From the NCBI GenBank assembly GCA_002633005.1, contig NMRA01000591.1, positions 1 through 24,758 of the forward strand: a DNA stretch of 24,758 nucleotides. Direction: 5' to 3'. Within the stretch, counting starts at the first letter, position 1; every line of letters begins with the position of its first letter. Positions 1 to 10,136 of this stretch are shown here, piece after piece. Under the pieces are notes generated by a model. That model saw only the letters and a list, made by a program, of their open reading frames with translations. It did no database searches and was not told the DNA's origin. Made by a program: the position numbers and the translations under genes. Source of the DNA: Phoronis australis. Taxonomy: Eukaryota; Phoronida; Phoronidae.

Positions 1-1361
1 TATTTCCAAATTGTTGAGAATGATTTTTCAGAAGGATACTTGTACGGTAACCCTAAAACACATAAGCCTAGGTACCCACTAAGACCCATCATTTCTCAAG
101 TGTTAACGGTACCCCTACCTATGAAATTGCTAAAACATTAGATAAACTCATCAAACAATACTTACCTTATAAGTACAATGTGAAATCTCGTGATGAATTT
201 TTAGATTTATTAAGATCTATTGACGCAACACCAAATTCGTATCCTGTATCTCTTGACGTTGAAAGTTTATTTACTAACGTCCCTGTTGTCGAAAATGTAG
301 AAATTATATGTTCTATGTATAGCCATGTATCACAGGCTCCTTCCAGTATTCCCTAAGAGGTAATTCGAGATTTGCTGTTACTTTGTACTAAAAAAGTACC
401 ATTTAGAAACATCGATGGCAATTGTGTTTACAAACCAATGGTGTATCCATGGGATCACCTCTCGGACCAACTTTTGCTGACTTTTACATGTGCAACCTTG
501 AAACTAAGGTTATTGATAGTCTTCAGGAAAAGCCGAACATGTACTGCAGGTATGTTGTTGATATTTTTATGGTTGTCAACCATGAAAAGCTGATGGAGAT
601 CAAACTCGCTTTAGAGCAAAATTCTGAATTGAAATTCACACATGAATTACCAGTAAGCAACAAGCTTCGGTTCTTAGACATACTTGTTGATTATGATGAA
701 TCTGGCATTAAAACCTCAGTATACAGGAAACCTAAATATGATGGGGTTTGTTTACATGAAACCAGCCAACGTCCTCTGAGATATAAACTCTCTCTTTTGA
801 CGAGCTTTTTGAAAAGAGCATATTCTGTTTGTTCAGACTGGGAAACCTTTAACACTGAGTGTACAACTGTAATCGCATCAAGCAAATTATGATAAATAAC
901 GGCTGCAGTAATAAGTGTTTTGATGAGAATATGAACTTAAAGCTTTTCATAAGCCGCTTGCAGACGCCTGTGTGTTTAAAACAAATAGGTGGTTGTACTA
1001 AGAAACTATTCTACCGCAACCAATTCCATTCACGTTATATTGAAGATGAACGAGTTTTAAAACGGTCATCCATACTAATGTTAAGAAAGTTAAGCCAGAA
1101 GATACATGTAGCCTTTCGTTAATTATATATTACCAAAACCATGAAACTAAAGATCTTGTTGTTAAAAACAATATGTGCACAAATTCTGTCCGAGTGTTAG
1201 CCAAAACTGACTTGGTTTATCAGTCCAATTGCCCTCACAACGAATGTATTCGTTCAAACACCGATTGCTCAATGTACATGTACAAACAGCAATGGATTTC
1301 ATGGCTGACATTGCTGAACAAGGGGTTATTTTTTCATAATGGTATTTTATTTGGATTTTGA
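1..1361 (+). mobile_element. Penelope-like retroelement relic (reverse transcriptase and C-terminal part), 5' end cut by window
   Basis: This is a decayed Penelope-like retroelement, whose intact relatives encode a reverse transcriptase joined to a GIY-YIG endonuclease. The coding track shifts frame several times. Frame 1 from base 1 has NPKTHK and RPIIS. Frame 3 from about 105 has SLDVESLFTNVP and meets an in-frame stop at 354-356. Frame 2 from about 440 has GVSMGSPLGPTFADFYM, FLDILV and TSVYRKPKYD. Frame 1 resumes near 860 and frame 3 near 1070. The last part, around 1155-1260, reads LVYQSNCPHNECI, which resembles the cysteine-bearing linker before the endonuclease. The catalytic YVDD box is YVVD here, so one active-site aspartate is lost. 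No intact endonuclease is visible. The order of RT motifs and the TSVYRKP string are typical of Penelope-like elements rather than LTR or LINE elements. It is certainly inactive. Confidence 0.85.
422..892 (+). pseudogene. Longest open fragment of the Penelope-like reverse transcriptase (palm and thumb)
   Basis: This 156-codon fragment is the best preserved part of the retroelement. It starts next to a frameshift, so its first methionine is not a true start. GVSMGSPLGP near residue 7 is the RT motif 4 region. RYVVDIF near residue 43 is the mutated catalytic box. FLDILVDYDESGIKTSVYRK near residue 84 is the following thumb-side region. The fragment closes at another frameshift near 860, after which similarity continues in another frame. 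Confidence 0.8.
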
Positions 1362-1690
1362 TCCACATGTTAATTAACAGTAGCTGCGTCCACTGACATA
1401 GTCACTTTACCGATACATTTATTAATATTAGACTTAATAACTGTATAGACAGACTAATTATAGTGAACTATTATCTATAGAGTTGATTGTTCTCTACCAG
1501 AAAAAATTGTATCTCTTCGGGCGATAAACTTACTATCTCTATTGATGCACTTGGCTTTAATATTTATTTGGATAGGCTTGCTATCTTGTTCTGTATACTC
1601 TGTTGATAGAGTTAGGTATACCAATAATCAGTGCCATGACAAAATGATGGGTTGAAACACGTGTCCGTTAAAAGCTGTTTTCTTTTTCAC
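1362..1690. other. Non-coding stretch between the retroelement relic and the EF-hand gene 3' end
   Basis: I see no open frame with recognisable content here. It is AT-rich and may include the decayed 3' end of the Penelope-like element, but no terminal repeat could be recognised. Confidence 0.4.
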
Positions 1691-1713
1691 ACAACGACAA
1701 ACATGGGTGATAA

Positions 1714-1719
1714 TTTATT
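1714..1719 (-). terminator. AATAAA polyadenylation signal of the EF-hand gene
   Basis: AATAAA on the minus strand lies 92 bases after the TGA. A GT-rich run (TGTTTGTCGTTGTGTG) follows at about 1702-1687, as expected for the downstream element. Cleavage would fall near 1700. Confidence 0.6.
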
Positions 1720-1810
1720 ATTGACAGAACATCACAGAAATGGTATAATTAATTGCGTGATATTGCCGCAAGAAAACCACCCGCGAGCCTGTCCTTGCGC
1801 TTCAGGAAAT

Positions 1811-1831
1811 TCATGGCATTCCACTGAGGAT
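1811..1831 (-). CDS. EF-hand gene, terminal coding exon (ILSGMP-stop)
   Basis: A strong pyrimidine-rich acceptor, AATTTCTCTTTTCTAG, ends at 1832. In phase 0 the next codons give ILSGMP and then TGA at 1813-1811. This finishes the last helix as WAVILSGMP, a plausible EF-hand end. A polyadenylation signal lies about 95 bases further on. It is short, so the call rests on splice signal, phase and context. Confidence 0.65.
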   Translation of the reverse strand: MLSGMP

Positions 1832-4800
1832 CTAGAAAAGAGAAATTAAGGCGTGCCTTGCATTTCACATGAGAAACTGAAAATCGAGGGACGTCAGTGC
1901 TAAATTAACTAAACAAGCGTGACAGAACTTAAGTGTTTCCTGCCGTGTACGATACTGTCTGTTTCAAACGCTCTAGCCACTGAGCCATCGGGACCACTGG
2001 TCAGACACAGGCACGGTTAGCAGAAGGTTCTGGGTTCGAGTCCCGGTCGGGGGTAGAAATCTTTTCGGACTTATATTCATTAGGTCGCGTGATGTGATCA
2101 AGAAGATGGTGGATTGAACGGGATGAACTACTCGCAACCTATTCCACGCCTAATTGAATAAGATGATATTTACACAAGTGTCAAACTACAACACCCGAAA
2201 ACACTGTCTGACAATATGTTATTTAGCCTATGTTGAGTACATGTTCATTACTAGGATTTATCCGTCGATACATGCTTCGTAAGATTAGGAAAACGAATCA
2301 CAGCACTCAGACATCCTCCTAGGCGTTTAGTTCGGGAAGTCGTCAGATACTGCTGCTCGTTTTCCCGTGCTTTATGGTACAATAAGGAATGGTGAAGCGC
2401 TGCGTTTGTGGTGGTTGTAGCAACTTAGTATTTATGACAAAAGTTTGTACAAGAAACTCGTCTGTTGGTTTATATGACACACCGACGCTGGGTGCGTCCA
2501 CATTCATGCTCGTGGACGAGCCAACAAACTTTTAAATGAATTCGCTTTTCTTCTTTTTTTCTAGCCCGGTCCGTACTACTCCTTATTTGCTAGAAACTTG
2601 CAGCGGAAAATGTTAGATAGAAATGGTGTCTTCTCGCTAAAATTTCCCAGTAGAATTCCTCTGCCTATCTTCCGCGACCAATGATTTCAGCAGCGGCCAT
2701 TTTGTTCGTGTACTTTAATAAGGTCGCATGCTAGAGAAACACTATTTTTTCTGAAAACCATGATCTTGTATGATCTTTCTAACTGCGCGAAAAGTGTCCT
2801 TGCAAAAAGCATCTGTGAAAACGTATACTCACAACAGCCCAAACTGCGTCGTACTCAGCCTTGGTGGCCTGTCCATCGCCTGTAAGCAAGAGAGCATTCG
2901 TATGTAGAGAGCAATGCTGTCGGTAATGATTTGGGTGACTAATTCACTCATTGTGCACACAGCTGTCACTTAAAGCGACAATTCACACGCCTGCCATTGC
3001 ATAAACAACTTTCGCAGTAAGAGCACAGTTGAACACCGGGGCTGAGTTGCATTAAGCTTCAAATTTTATCCACTGGATAAGTTTGATTGTTGCATGACGT
3101 CAGGTCCATTCTTTAACAATAGCAACGTGACGCATGATAATGCGACGTCATTGTTGCTATACGGCGTATAACTTTTATGCAACTGGGCTCACGCGTCCCG
3201 TAGTTATTGTTGAACAATGCACCTAACGTCATGCAACAATCAAAGTTATCCATCGGATAACTTTTGAAGCTTTATGCAACTCAGCTCAAAAGTGACCTCG
3301 ATGTCACGACTGCATCCCTACGCGCACACATCATTTAATATTGGGGGCTCGAATTTCTGACGATGAGACACGGCTTTTGCTAACAAAAAGAGGGAGGACA
3401 AATAAAGGGCTGCCACGTCTTTTTAATAGTGGATTTTTCCTCGTTTCATCTCGGACTTATTTGTTCTCTGAGGCGGACGTTTTTGCCCACTTTACCAAAT
3501 GGGGGGGGGGCTCATTGGAGCCCCCTCTCCGGGTGCACGCATGGTATCCATTTCGTTTCTATACGCAATTGACGGATGCAGTATGACGGAACTTTTAAAA
3601 TCAGTGTGGAATAAAATTATTTTTCTCTCTCAAACTGTACGTCTTACAGCATGTCTTCAACCGCAAAATACGTACACAGATGCAATGACCATCGTGGGCA
3701 TCACCCACAGTTCCAAAACTATAGGCAAAATGCTTACAAATATAGTCCCGAGTACACAAAAGGGTGCTTGAAATTTGTGGTACTACATGTACGTCGTTTT
3801 TGGTTGTTTCATGTACATGTACAGGGAGCGGCCTTGAAGCATTTTAGACGGCTGCAATCTTGTCAATACTCAGAATTCTATGAAAATGTGTTTTGCCTAC
3901 AACTTCCTCCTTACTCTATAACAACCAGCAAAACCGGTGGCATCGCTGGTCTATAATTGGCGTTTGCATCGTGACATCGGATAAAAGACTGGGAGTGGCC
4001 ATTAACAAAACAAAGCTTGATGTCTGGCCTCTGAGAACCGGTATGGTCTGGAATAATACCTAAAGGTTTGTTGGTTGTACATGTAATGAACGGTGCCAAA
4101 CGCCGATGGGCTGGACAGAAAAGAGTTGTGACGTGTAGCCATAAACCAACCACGGGTGAATGCCGTAGCTACCGCTGCTGGATATAGCAAATATTACGAC
4201 GCCTGATTTCCAATTTTGAAGACGTTGAATTTTTTCAATTAAATCAACTAGACACGGATTTTTTTGTCCTGGCAATTAATAATTTGTCCCAGACACAGGC
4301 AGATTTCCAGATTTTGCGCAGACTGATTACCTAAGTGGCAAACCAGGGTACGCGATCAAAAACTTTTCTCAAGACTTGGCTCGAAAATTAACTCATCACA
4401 TCACATGCAGTTGAATAAATACTCGCAGGACACATGCTTCGTGTCACCTCTTACCATCGACGTCAAATTTGAGGAAAACTCCAACAATTTCGTCATCGCT
4501 CAATTCATCGTTGCTGTCCTTGTCAGCTTCGTCAAACACAAACAGCGACTCTTCATTGCTCATGCCGGTAGAAGCGGACCAGGCTGCCATAAACTCCAGA
4601 TTGGTCAAAATCCCATCCCCTAAAATGAATGCAAGACGAAATACATATAATTATGGTGGCGCTGTTATCGATCATAGTAATACTTGAAGAAGATGGTGAC
4701 GATGTTGATGACGACCTAGGTGACGCTGCGCGACTCTTGGTGACGATGACGATAATTGAGGGTTACAGATAATAACAATGGCGATCACGATGATGACGTG

Positions 4801-6843
4801 TGCTTTAAATCAATAATCATGACACTAAAAAGAACTAGTAGAAAAAGAACGTCATTGACAACAGTCGGATTAAATTTGAAGAACCAACGAACCCGTCTTT
4901 TGTCGTGGAACAATACTGGGTTTTGACGTATACCATTTTCCCTTATAAACTTTGTCTCGACTTGTACATGTACCTTAATTAATTGCTCAAATGAGAAATG
5001 ATTAGGAGGCTAATATTTCAAAGAAACAGACACTAGTCTTTTCAAAAAAATAATAAAAACCAAAACTCTTGTGCACGCGCAGGTCTCCACATCACCTCCC
5101 TTATAGTTTAAGTCAAACGACAGAGTCGAATCTAGACTGTCGTAAGGGGGCCATTCTCAAAAAAAATGTTCTCGTAAGCCTCCAAAACGGACATGAAGAC
5201 GGCATTTTGGGCTCCGGTGTTTGGTTGCTTTGCCATATTTTGACGATGAGAAAAATGTGAGAAATAAAGCCACGAAATTTATGAGCCCAGAAAAGGTCAC
5301 ATCTACACCATGTGACTGGTCACATGACAAGATCGTCTGGGCCTCCTGGAGTTCACTGCCGTCCAGGGCTGATGTTATAAGTACCAAAATAATTGCTCTT
5401 ACACTAAGATAGTTCGAACCTGTATCGGCCTCAGCAATAAAACAGCCACGAAATTTATGTTTTCATATCGCTGTTTACACGCCGTTGCAATGTTGCCTCA
5501 GCTAGCAATAGGCCTCACTGAAACACTTCTCGAACTAAAGCGTACGCTTTCAACATCCCCAGACGAAAAATACGTTAATAGTGAACGGTTCCTTATCCAA
5601 TCGTTACGTAACATCACGCAATCCGTCCCAGGTGCTTATTCCTCGCTCATGCGCAATGAAATATTTTCAATGTACGTATAGGCCTACATCGGTGTACATG
5701 TTGCTTAGTGCGTGAACAACCACCCTAAAAAGCTGAAGAGGATCCAGATTCGGTATTCGAGTTGGGGGGGGACGTTCACTGATCGTTGCGAATAAAGTTG
5801 ACTAAATAAAAGTTGACTTAGCTGTACGTCACATTCTGTGATTGACCTATTTTTGCGTATGGCACGTGATGCAGTGCCAAGCCGTCGGCCCCATGTGACA
5901 TTTTGTAGCTGTGTTTTCGGTAAGAAGAATCGTAGAATATTTCTCTCAAAATAGACGGACCCTCCAGTAGAGTTCAAGATTAATAAGATTATGGGTAAAT
6001 AACTTACCGTTGATGTCAAGTCGCTGAAAGGTGCCTCTGAGCTCAGCCAACACAATGGCGCCACTGCCATCGACGTCGACCTTGGCAAAAGACGCGTCGC
6101 GATCAGAGTCGCTCCTAAATATCAGAAAACATGTATACAAATATTGCATTAGAGTCTTTTATACACGCCATACTAAGAGGACGGGACTGCCAGATAGGCA
6201 TAATTATACGAGGATGTCGGGCTTTCGATAATAGGAATAGACCGAGGAGGGGCGATTGCCGAGAGGCAATTTTTATGTGCGCTAACTGCAAAGCGACTCG
6301 AAGTTACTTGTAATTTTCATTAAAACAAAACACAGGAGATGAAATAAAAGATCGTAGGTTATGACGATGCAAAGGGGAATATAGTAAATAAAATGCGAAT
6401 TGTATAACTCGAGAAACTATTACTAGTGGGTGACAACTGAACATGCCACAGATCAATGCAGAAAGGAAGCGCTTGAGAGCTTTGTTCAATTATTTAGTGC
6501 ACGTCAGGTTTACAGCTGAAATTCGTAAACACTCGGGCTACTTTTAGAGACTTTACGGGACAGAACGCTTACAAATTGATTGTAATATTATAGTCAAATT
6601 AATTCTCTTTATCCATGGGTGGACCAGGTACATGAAGGTGTGTGTCAGAGCGCATTTGCACTTGTGTTCCGTCTATTCAAATCTCTGGTGAAGATTAAAA
6701 TTTCTGTCGTAAAATAAATACCTGACCGCAGACTCCGGCCGGAAAAGGAGGATTGTGAAGTAACAGTGCCCTCTGTGGTCTGGAAATGTTACTTACCATG
6801 CGAACACAGCGGCCACAAGGGAGAGGAGGATAACACACTTCAT
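1811..6843 (-). CDS. Secreted four-EF-hand calcium-binding protein, complete, five coding exons
   Basis: The gene is rebuilt by hand from five coding exons: 6843-6797, 6114-6008, 4619-4455, 2879-2833 and 1831-1811. All have AG/GT borders and matching phases. The product is 128 residues. Residues 1-15 form a signal peptide, with basic Lys2 and a hydrophobic core VILLSLVAAV, probably cut after Ala15. EF-hand loops of 12 residues lie at 29-40 (DVDGSGAIVLAE), 49-60 (DINGDGILTNLE), 84-95 (DKDSNDELSDDE) and 104-115 (DVDGDGQATKAE). All have acidic or Asn ligands at positions 1, 3 and 5 and Glu at 12. Loop 3 has Asp at position 6 instead of Gly. Loops within each pair start only 20 residues apart, against about 36 in calmodulin. 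The protein should bind calcium in the secretory route or outside the cell. The fold and export are inferred. I do not know a named orthologue; shell-matrix or other extracellular EF-hand proteins are possible relatives. Confidence 0.85.
1961..2056. repeat. Inverted (head-to-head) tRNA-like halves, SINE remnant
   Basis: On the minus strand, 1999-1961 reads GATGGCTCAGTGGCTAGAGC, a tRNA A-box half. On the plus strand, 2033-2043 is GGTTCGAGTCC, a clear B-box, followed by CCGGTCGGGGG like an acceptor end. The halves point away from each other, so this is not a working tRNA gene. It lies in the last intron of the EF-hand gene. Confidence 0.5.
2833..2879 (-). CDS. EF-hand gene, exon 5: rest of loop 4
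   Basis: The acceptor TTGCTTACAG precedes GCGATGG. The split codon gives Gly107, and DGQATKAEYDAVWAV completes loop 4 and most of its exit helix. The donor is GTGAGT in phase 0. The exon is only 47 bases and has no open frame long enough to stand out on its own. Its frame and the fit to the EF-hand pattern identify it. Confidence 0.83.
3041..3285. mobile_element. Foldback (MITE-like) element, 245 bp
   Basis: The two ends, GCTGAGTTGCAT and ATGCAACTCAGC, are exact inverted repeats. Similarity continues inward for about 100 bases per arm, including TTTGATTGTTGCATGACGT on the left arm and its complement on the right. The element lies in EF-hand intron 4. No protein and no clear target duplication were seen. 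Confidence 0.7.
3317..3543. mobile_element. Dispersed repeat family B, copy 1
   Basis: This copy matches 9186-9447 along its length. Shared stretches include GGGGGCTCRAAT-TCTGACGATG, CTCGGACTT-TTGTT and GCGGAC-TTTTTGCCCACTT. The right end GTGCACGCATG matches the terminal repeat of the better copy with one change. The left end is more worn. Short open frames inside are by-products of the repeat. Confidence 0.6.
4455..4619 (-). CDS. EF-hand gene, exon 4: end of loop 2, loop 3, start of loop 4
   Basis: The acceptor CATTTTAG precedes GGGATGGG. Joined to the previous exon it completes Gly52 and restores DINGDG. Residues 53-106 follow, with AAWSAST, a linker and loop 3 (DKDSNDELSDDE). It ends in FDVD and leaves in phase 1 at GTAAGA. 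The intron cuts loop 4 at nearly the same point as the previous intron cuts loop 2, which suggests the two halves arose by duplication. Confidence 0.87.
4685..4795. repeat. Imperfect GATGAC-type simple repeat
   Basis: The stretch is rich in GATGAY/GGTGAC steps. It lies inside EF-hand intron 3 and would read as Asp-rich if translated, but it carries no splice-bounded exon. It is best taken as decayed low-complexity sequence. Confidence 0.45.
5268..5459. mobile_element. Possible short retroposed insert flanked by 16-bp direct repeats
   Basis: AGCCACGAAATTTATG occurs exactly at 5268-5283 and again at 5444-5459. The 160 bases between end in AATAAAAC, next to the second copy. Long direct repeats around a segment with a polyadenylation-like tail are what a retroposed insertion leaves. 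The source of the insert is not recognised. Confidence 0.4.
6008..6114 (-). CDS. EF-hand gene, exon 3: EF loop 1 and start of loop 2
   Basis: The exon enters with one base completing Trp16 and leaves in phase 1 at GTAAGT. It encodes residues 17-51, with calcium loop 1 (DVDGSGAIVLAE) and the first three residues (DIN) of loop 2. The intron therefore interrupts the second calcium loop. Confidence 0.85.
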
Positions 6844-6851
6844 GACTGTAG
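6797..6851 (-). CDS. EF-hand gene, exon 2: start codon and signal peptide
   Basis: The acceptor CTTTGTTTCAG ends at 6852. Eight leader bases precede ATG at 6843-6841. The coding part gives MKCVILLSLVAAVFA plus two bases of a Trp codon, then donor GTAAGT. The hydrophobic run and the small residues before the predicted cleavage point mark a signal peptide that fills the exon. Confidence 0.8.
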
Positions 6852-7208
6852 CTGAAACAAAGGCAAGTTGTATACAATAATATCTCCAAAATGAGAATTT
6901 CAATACGCGTTTTAAATTCAGAGAAACGGCCCGCCTCAAGGTGTAAAGTCTATAATGGTTTCAGCACACTATGCGAAAGTGGGCTACTAGTCGGCTGTCA
7001 TGCAAAATTTTCGCCTTGTAGTGAGTTTCGTCTAGTGTGTGGCGGAGATTCGAATGTGGAAGAAACTGTCTCGCTGCGTTTTTTTTTGCTGCAAAAGTTT
7101 CTCTGGAACGCGATAGACAGACTAAATTGAACTGAATCTCTGTCACTGGAGCTGGTATTTTTAGGGCTTTTTCGTGAAGCTAATAAATTTCTGTTGATAT
7201 AAAAGCGT

Positions 7209-7615
7209 TTTCTTTTAGTATCAAATTTCAAAAATAAAGAATCTGTCAACTGGTCGCTACTTCAATCGTTGATTTTTCTCCCACAAGGCAAAATACATCT
7301 CCTGATTTGCTATGGAAAGACATAGATGTAGCACATACCCCTTTTATGAAAATGTGACCTTTGACCTCAATCAAATTCACGCAGGCGACTGTGAGCGCAT
7401 GCGCACCTTTATCATAAGTGGGAGGGAGATTAGAAACTCTGTGGTAACCACAAAGTTTTTCCTTCGCGCTTATATCAAAAACGTGAATTTTGTAATTTTT
7501 TTCTGAAAATTTAGCCACAGGGAAAAGTGAATTTCTCTGCTAGATTATATTTACTGGGTAATTGTTTAAGTATCATTTTTGACGAGCTTTCGCGTTCCAT
7601 GCCTCTTTAATGAGC
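7209..7615. mobile_element. Dispersed repeat family A, copy 1 (carries DR1 and NRF1-type motifs)
   Basis: This copy aligns by eye with 23141-23580 in the same orientation. Shared blocks include TCAACTGGTCG, AAGACATAGA, GTGACCTTTGACCT, GAGCGCATGCGCAC and TTCCATGCCT near the end. It lies in intron 1 of the EF-hand gene. No conserved coding frame is seen. Confidence 0.65.
7355..7367 (-). promoter_or_regulatory. DR1-type nuclear receptor motif within repeat A copy 1
   Basis: TGACCTTTGACCT is the complement of AGGTCAAAGGTCA, the consensus direct repeat with one-base spacing bound by HNF4/PPAR/RXR-type receptors. Only the motif is seen; binding is not shown. Confidence 0.4.
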
Positions 7616-7992
7616 GCCGATCCACAGTTGACTAGAGCTTTCATGCAGTGAAACAAGTGACACCACGTGCTAGGATTGAAATATATATGTACATGTATAG
7701 CACTTAACCGCGAAATCTGGCGCAACATATTGTAACGGCCTTTTAGGTTAATTTAATTTCAATAGGCAAAACGAAAACTAATTTCTGAATGGAAAACAAA
7801 ATAAAAAAAAATGTTCGAAGTTCCATTTTCGATACAAAAAGATGAAAATCTGAATATCGATTGATAAAAACACAATTTCCACGGATTCAATTAACATGTT
7901 TGATTAACCTTAATGAACGCACAGATTGAAACAATCTGCATTCCTAAAACCGCGTTGAGGTGAGATGTAGTAAAATACTTTCTAAACTCTAT

Positions 7993-8285
7993 TACACCAA
8001 CCTCAACACAGCGTTTCGGTTGGTCATTTCTCCGGCCATCTTCAGGTCAGGTTGCAGCGTTCGAAGAACGCACATGGTTATGTGGTACACGCATGACATG
8101 GTGACCAATTATGAGTACATTTTCCACCGAAAAAACGTGATTGATCGCGAACCCCAAGAGAGTGCCACATGTACGTGCTCTTTCTTCTAACACGCTGACA
8201 TCTAAAGATAACAGAAAAAACGACCAACCGAAACGTACTCACACCAATGTGAAATTCTTAAACTCTAGGTTGGTGCAACTAAACC
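7993..8285. repeat. Inverted-repeat unit with hammerhead-like strings, possibly a Penelope-like terminal remnant
   Basis: CGTTTCGGTTGGTC at 8012-8025 is exactly inverted as GACCAACCGAAACG at 8222-8235. The outer strings CACCAACCT and AGGTTGGTG are also inverted. The minus strand from 8045 reads CTGAAGATGG and ends in CCGAAACGC, which contains the hammerhead core pieces CUGANGA and GAAA. Penelope-like elements are known to carry hammerhead motifs in their terminal repeats. The stem between the core pieces does not pair well, so a working ribozyme is doubtful. Confidence 0.4.
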
Positions 8286-9185
8286 AATATGTATCAGGAC
8301 TGATGTAAGGAAAAAGGTTTGTCCATAGACTCATCCAGCCAAAGGGTTCAGACCTCAGATCGTACAACTTTCCTCCAAGGGGTCTGACTTTTTTCATGAC
8401 TACCTGTCCTTCTCAGGAAACGCAATTCAGTCGTTACGAGCACCGCAGTTGTTACAAAAAATGTGGACTGCAGTGGAAGATTTGAAGTGGGGTCAATGGG
8501 GCCATGGTCCCCCAAAAAAATTCTCCCAGAATTCATTTGGCTGTTTGGGGGTGCGAATGTATGAAGGCAAAATCCTGGCTAATACTCTACCCTGCCTCAT
8601 CAACCTCCAAATCCTGGATCCGCCCATGGACTGCATAGTACGAACAGGTTTGATATATCGTATCAAGCGCGTACCACATGCAAGTATTTACAACTCGACG
8701 TGCCTCCAAAGTGAAAAAGTTGCCGTACGTGAGAAACGAAATGTGTAACAAAGAGTGGGATTGCGGTACGTGATTAAACCACATCTCGTGCAAAAAGAAC
8801 TGAATTGAAGAGAAAACAATGCTAATGATAATTCCGTATCTTTGATCCGATTGAGGAAAGGCGATTTCTACACTAAAACAGATACGACCGCAAACTGCTA
8901 TGATTGAACAGCAATTCCGGCTTATACAACATAGGTTTCGGACTCACACAAAACAGTGCTCTGGTCCAGTAGCCACAGCAGGACCCTCCCTCAGTTGTGT
9001 CTATTGCGCCAATCGCAGCAGGGGGTGAAAATTATGGCGATCGGGGGCTTCGGAAAGTGTGTCCATGAAAAGAAGCCTACGTTGACATCCTCACTAACGA
9101 AGAACGGACAACACGACCTCGAAATGTTTGCAATGTGAAGAGACCGTGTAGTTGTTGGCAATGACGTTGTCCCCCAGTTAAACAG

Positions 9186-9447
9186 CATGCGCGCACCCAG
9201 CCTTCAATATGGGGGGCTCAAATGTCTGACGATGTGGTCCTTTTGCCGAGAAAAAAGCGGCGGGACTAAAAATAAAAAAGAAGTACTACTTTCAGAACTG
9301 TGAACTCTGCGTTTGCGCCTTTTTAGTGGACTTATTGTCTCGTTTTCTCGGACTTCTTGTTTTTCTGGGGCGGACCTTTTTGCCCACTTCGCCGAATGGA
9401 GGGCTCGTTCGAGTCCCCGGAGCTTTCACCAGTTGAGTGCGCGCATG
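9186..9447. mobile_element. Dispersed repeat family B, copy 2, with 11-bp terminal inverted repeats
   Basis: The element starts CATGCGCGCAC and ends GTGCGCGCATG, a perfect 11-base inverted pair. It is flanked by AACAG at 9181-9185 and 9448-9452, a likely 5-base target duplication. It is 262 bp, has no coding capacity, and lies in the first intron of the EF-hand gene. The superfamily is not clear to me. Confidence 0.65.
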
Positions 9448-10091
9448 AACAGACTTATCATAAACAAACTAAAGGCGACAAAAGTATTTTTAAATTTTCA
9501 TTTTGAAAGTTTTTAAATAGCAAATTTGAATAGTTCGTGAAAATTACACGTGGTTATATTTTTGAATTGTGAAAATCTAGCACCTAATCTCTTGTACAAT
9601 GTTACCAAATTATGCTTCTCATTAATTTTGCTGAGGATGAAACAAAATTGGGCAAACTACCAGATCAGCAGGCAGCAGTTGGATTTTGAGGTGTGCAGAG
9701 TGCCAACATACAATTTTTGGCATGGAGGGGATAAAAGCAACAGTTCTGACGACTAGGAAAAGGTCAAATTACAAGGGCTTCCAAATACCATAGCTTAGGG
9801 ACCTCCAAGCCGCCTAAGTCCACCACTGGGCTATAAATCTATTATACAATATTATACAAGAAACACTAATCAAGAATATATTTCATCGCCAGCCACATTT
9901 CCCTTTAAACAACTTTCTTTCAGTAGAACCTTTCAAGCAGACTGTATGCTCTCTCTCCGATTTAGCTAGTTAAATTGTTAATTAAAAAGAAATGCTCAAA
10001 TAACGGAGACTGCTCGATAACGTCTCTCTTTTTCAAATACAGATAGTCTAGCATAAAGTGAATCTTTAACGAAGTGGATTAGAAAACTTAC

Positions 10092-10113
10092 CTGGTGTCA
10101 CTTGTTTAAGAGT
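10092..10113 (-). other. Putative non-coding first exon of the EF-hand gene
   Basis: A 22-base leader runs from the predicted start at 10113 to the donor CCAG|GTAAGT at 10092/10091. It would splice over 3.2 kb to the acceptor TTTCAG at 6852, eight bases before the ATG. The acceptor just ahead of the start codon shows that an upstream leader exon must exist. This is the best candidate I can find. Confidence 0.5.
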
Positions 10114-10136
10114 GGAATATCAACGTACGTGTCCCG

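Noticed and set aside
2641-2700. Alternative last exon for the EF-hand gene (ending RNSTGKF-stop)
   Set aside because: It has a weak acceptor without a pyrimidine tract and no nearby polyadenylation signal. The exon at 1831-1811 has both.
3341-3586. 81-codon open frame on the plus strand
   Set aside because: It falls inside repeat family B, and the other copy breaks the frame.
4685-4795. Asp-rich exon of the EF-hand gene
   Set aside because: No splice sites in phase, and the neighbouring exons already join perfectly without it.
5705-6088. 127-codon open frame on the minus strand
   Set aside because: It overlaps EF-hand exon 3 in a different frame and then runs into the intron. The true frame gives calcium loops and correct splice phases.
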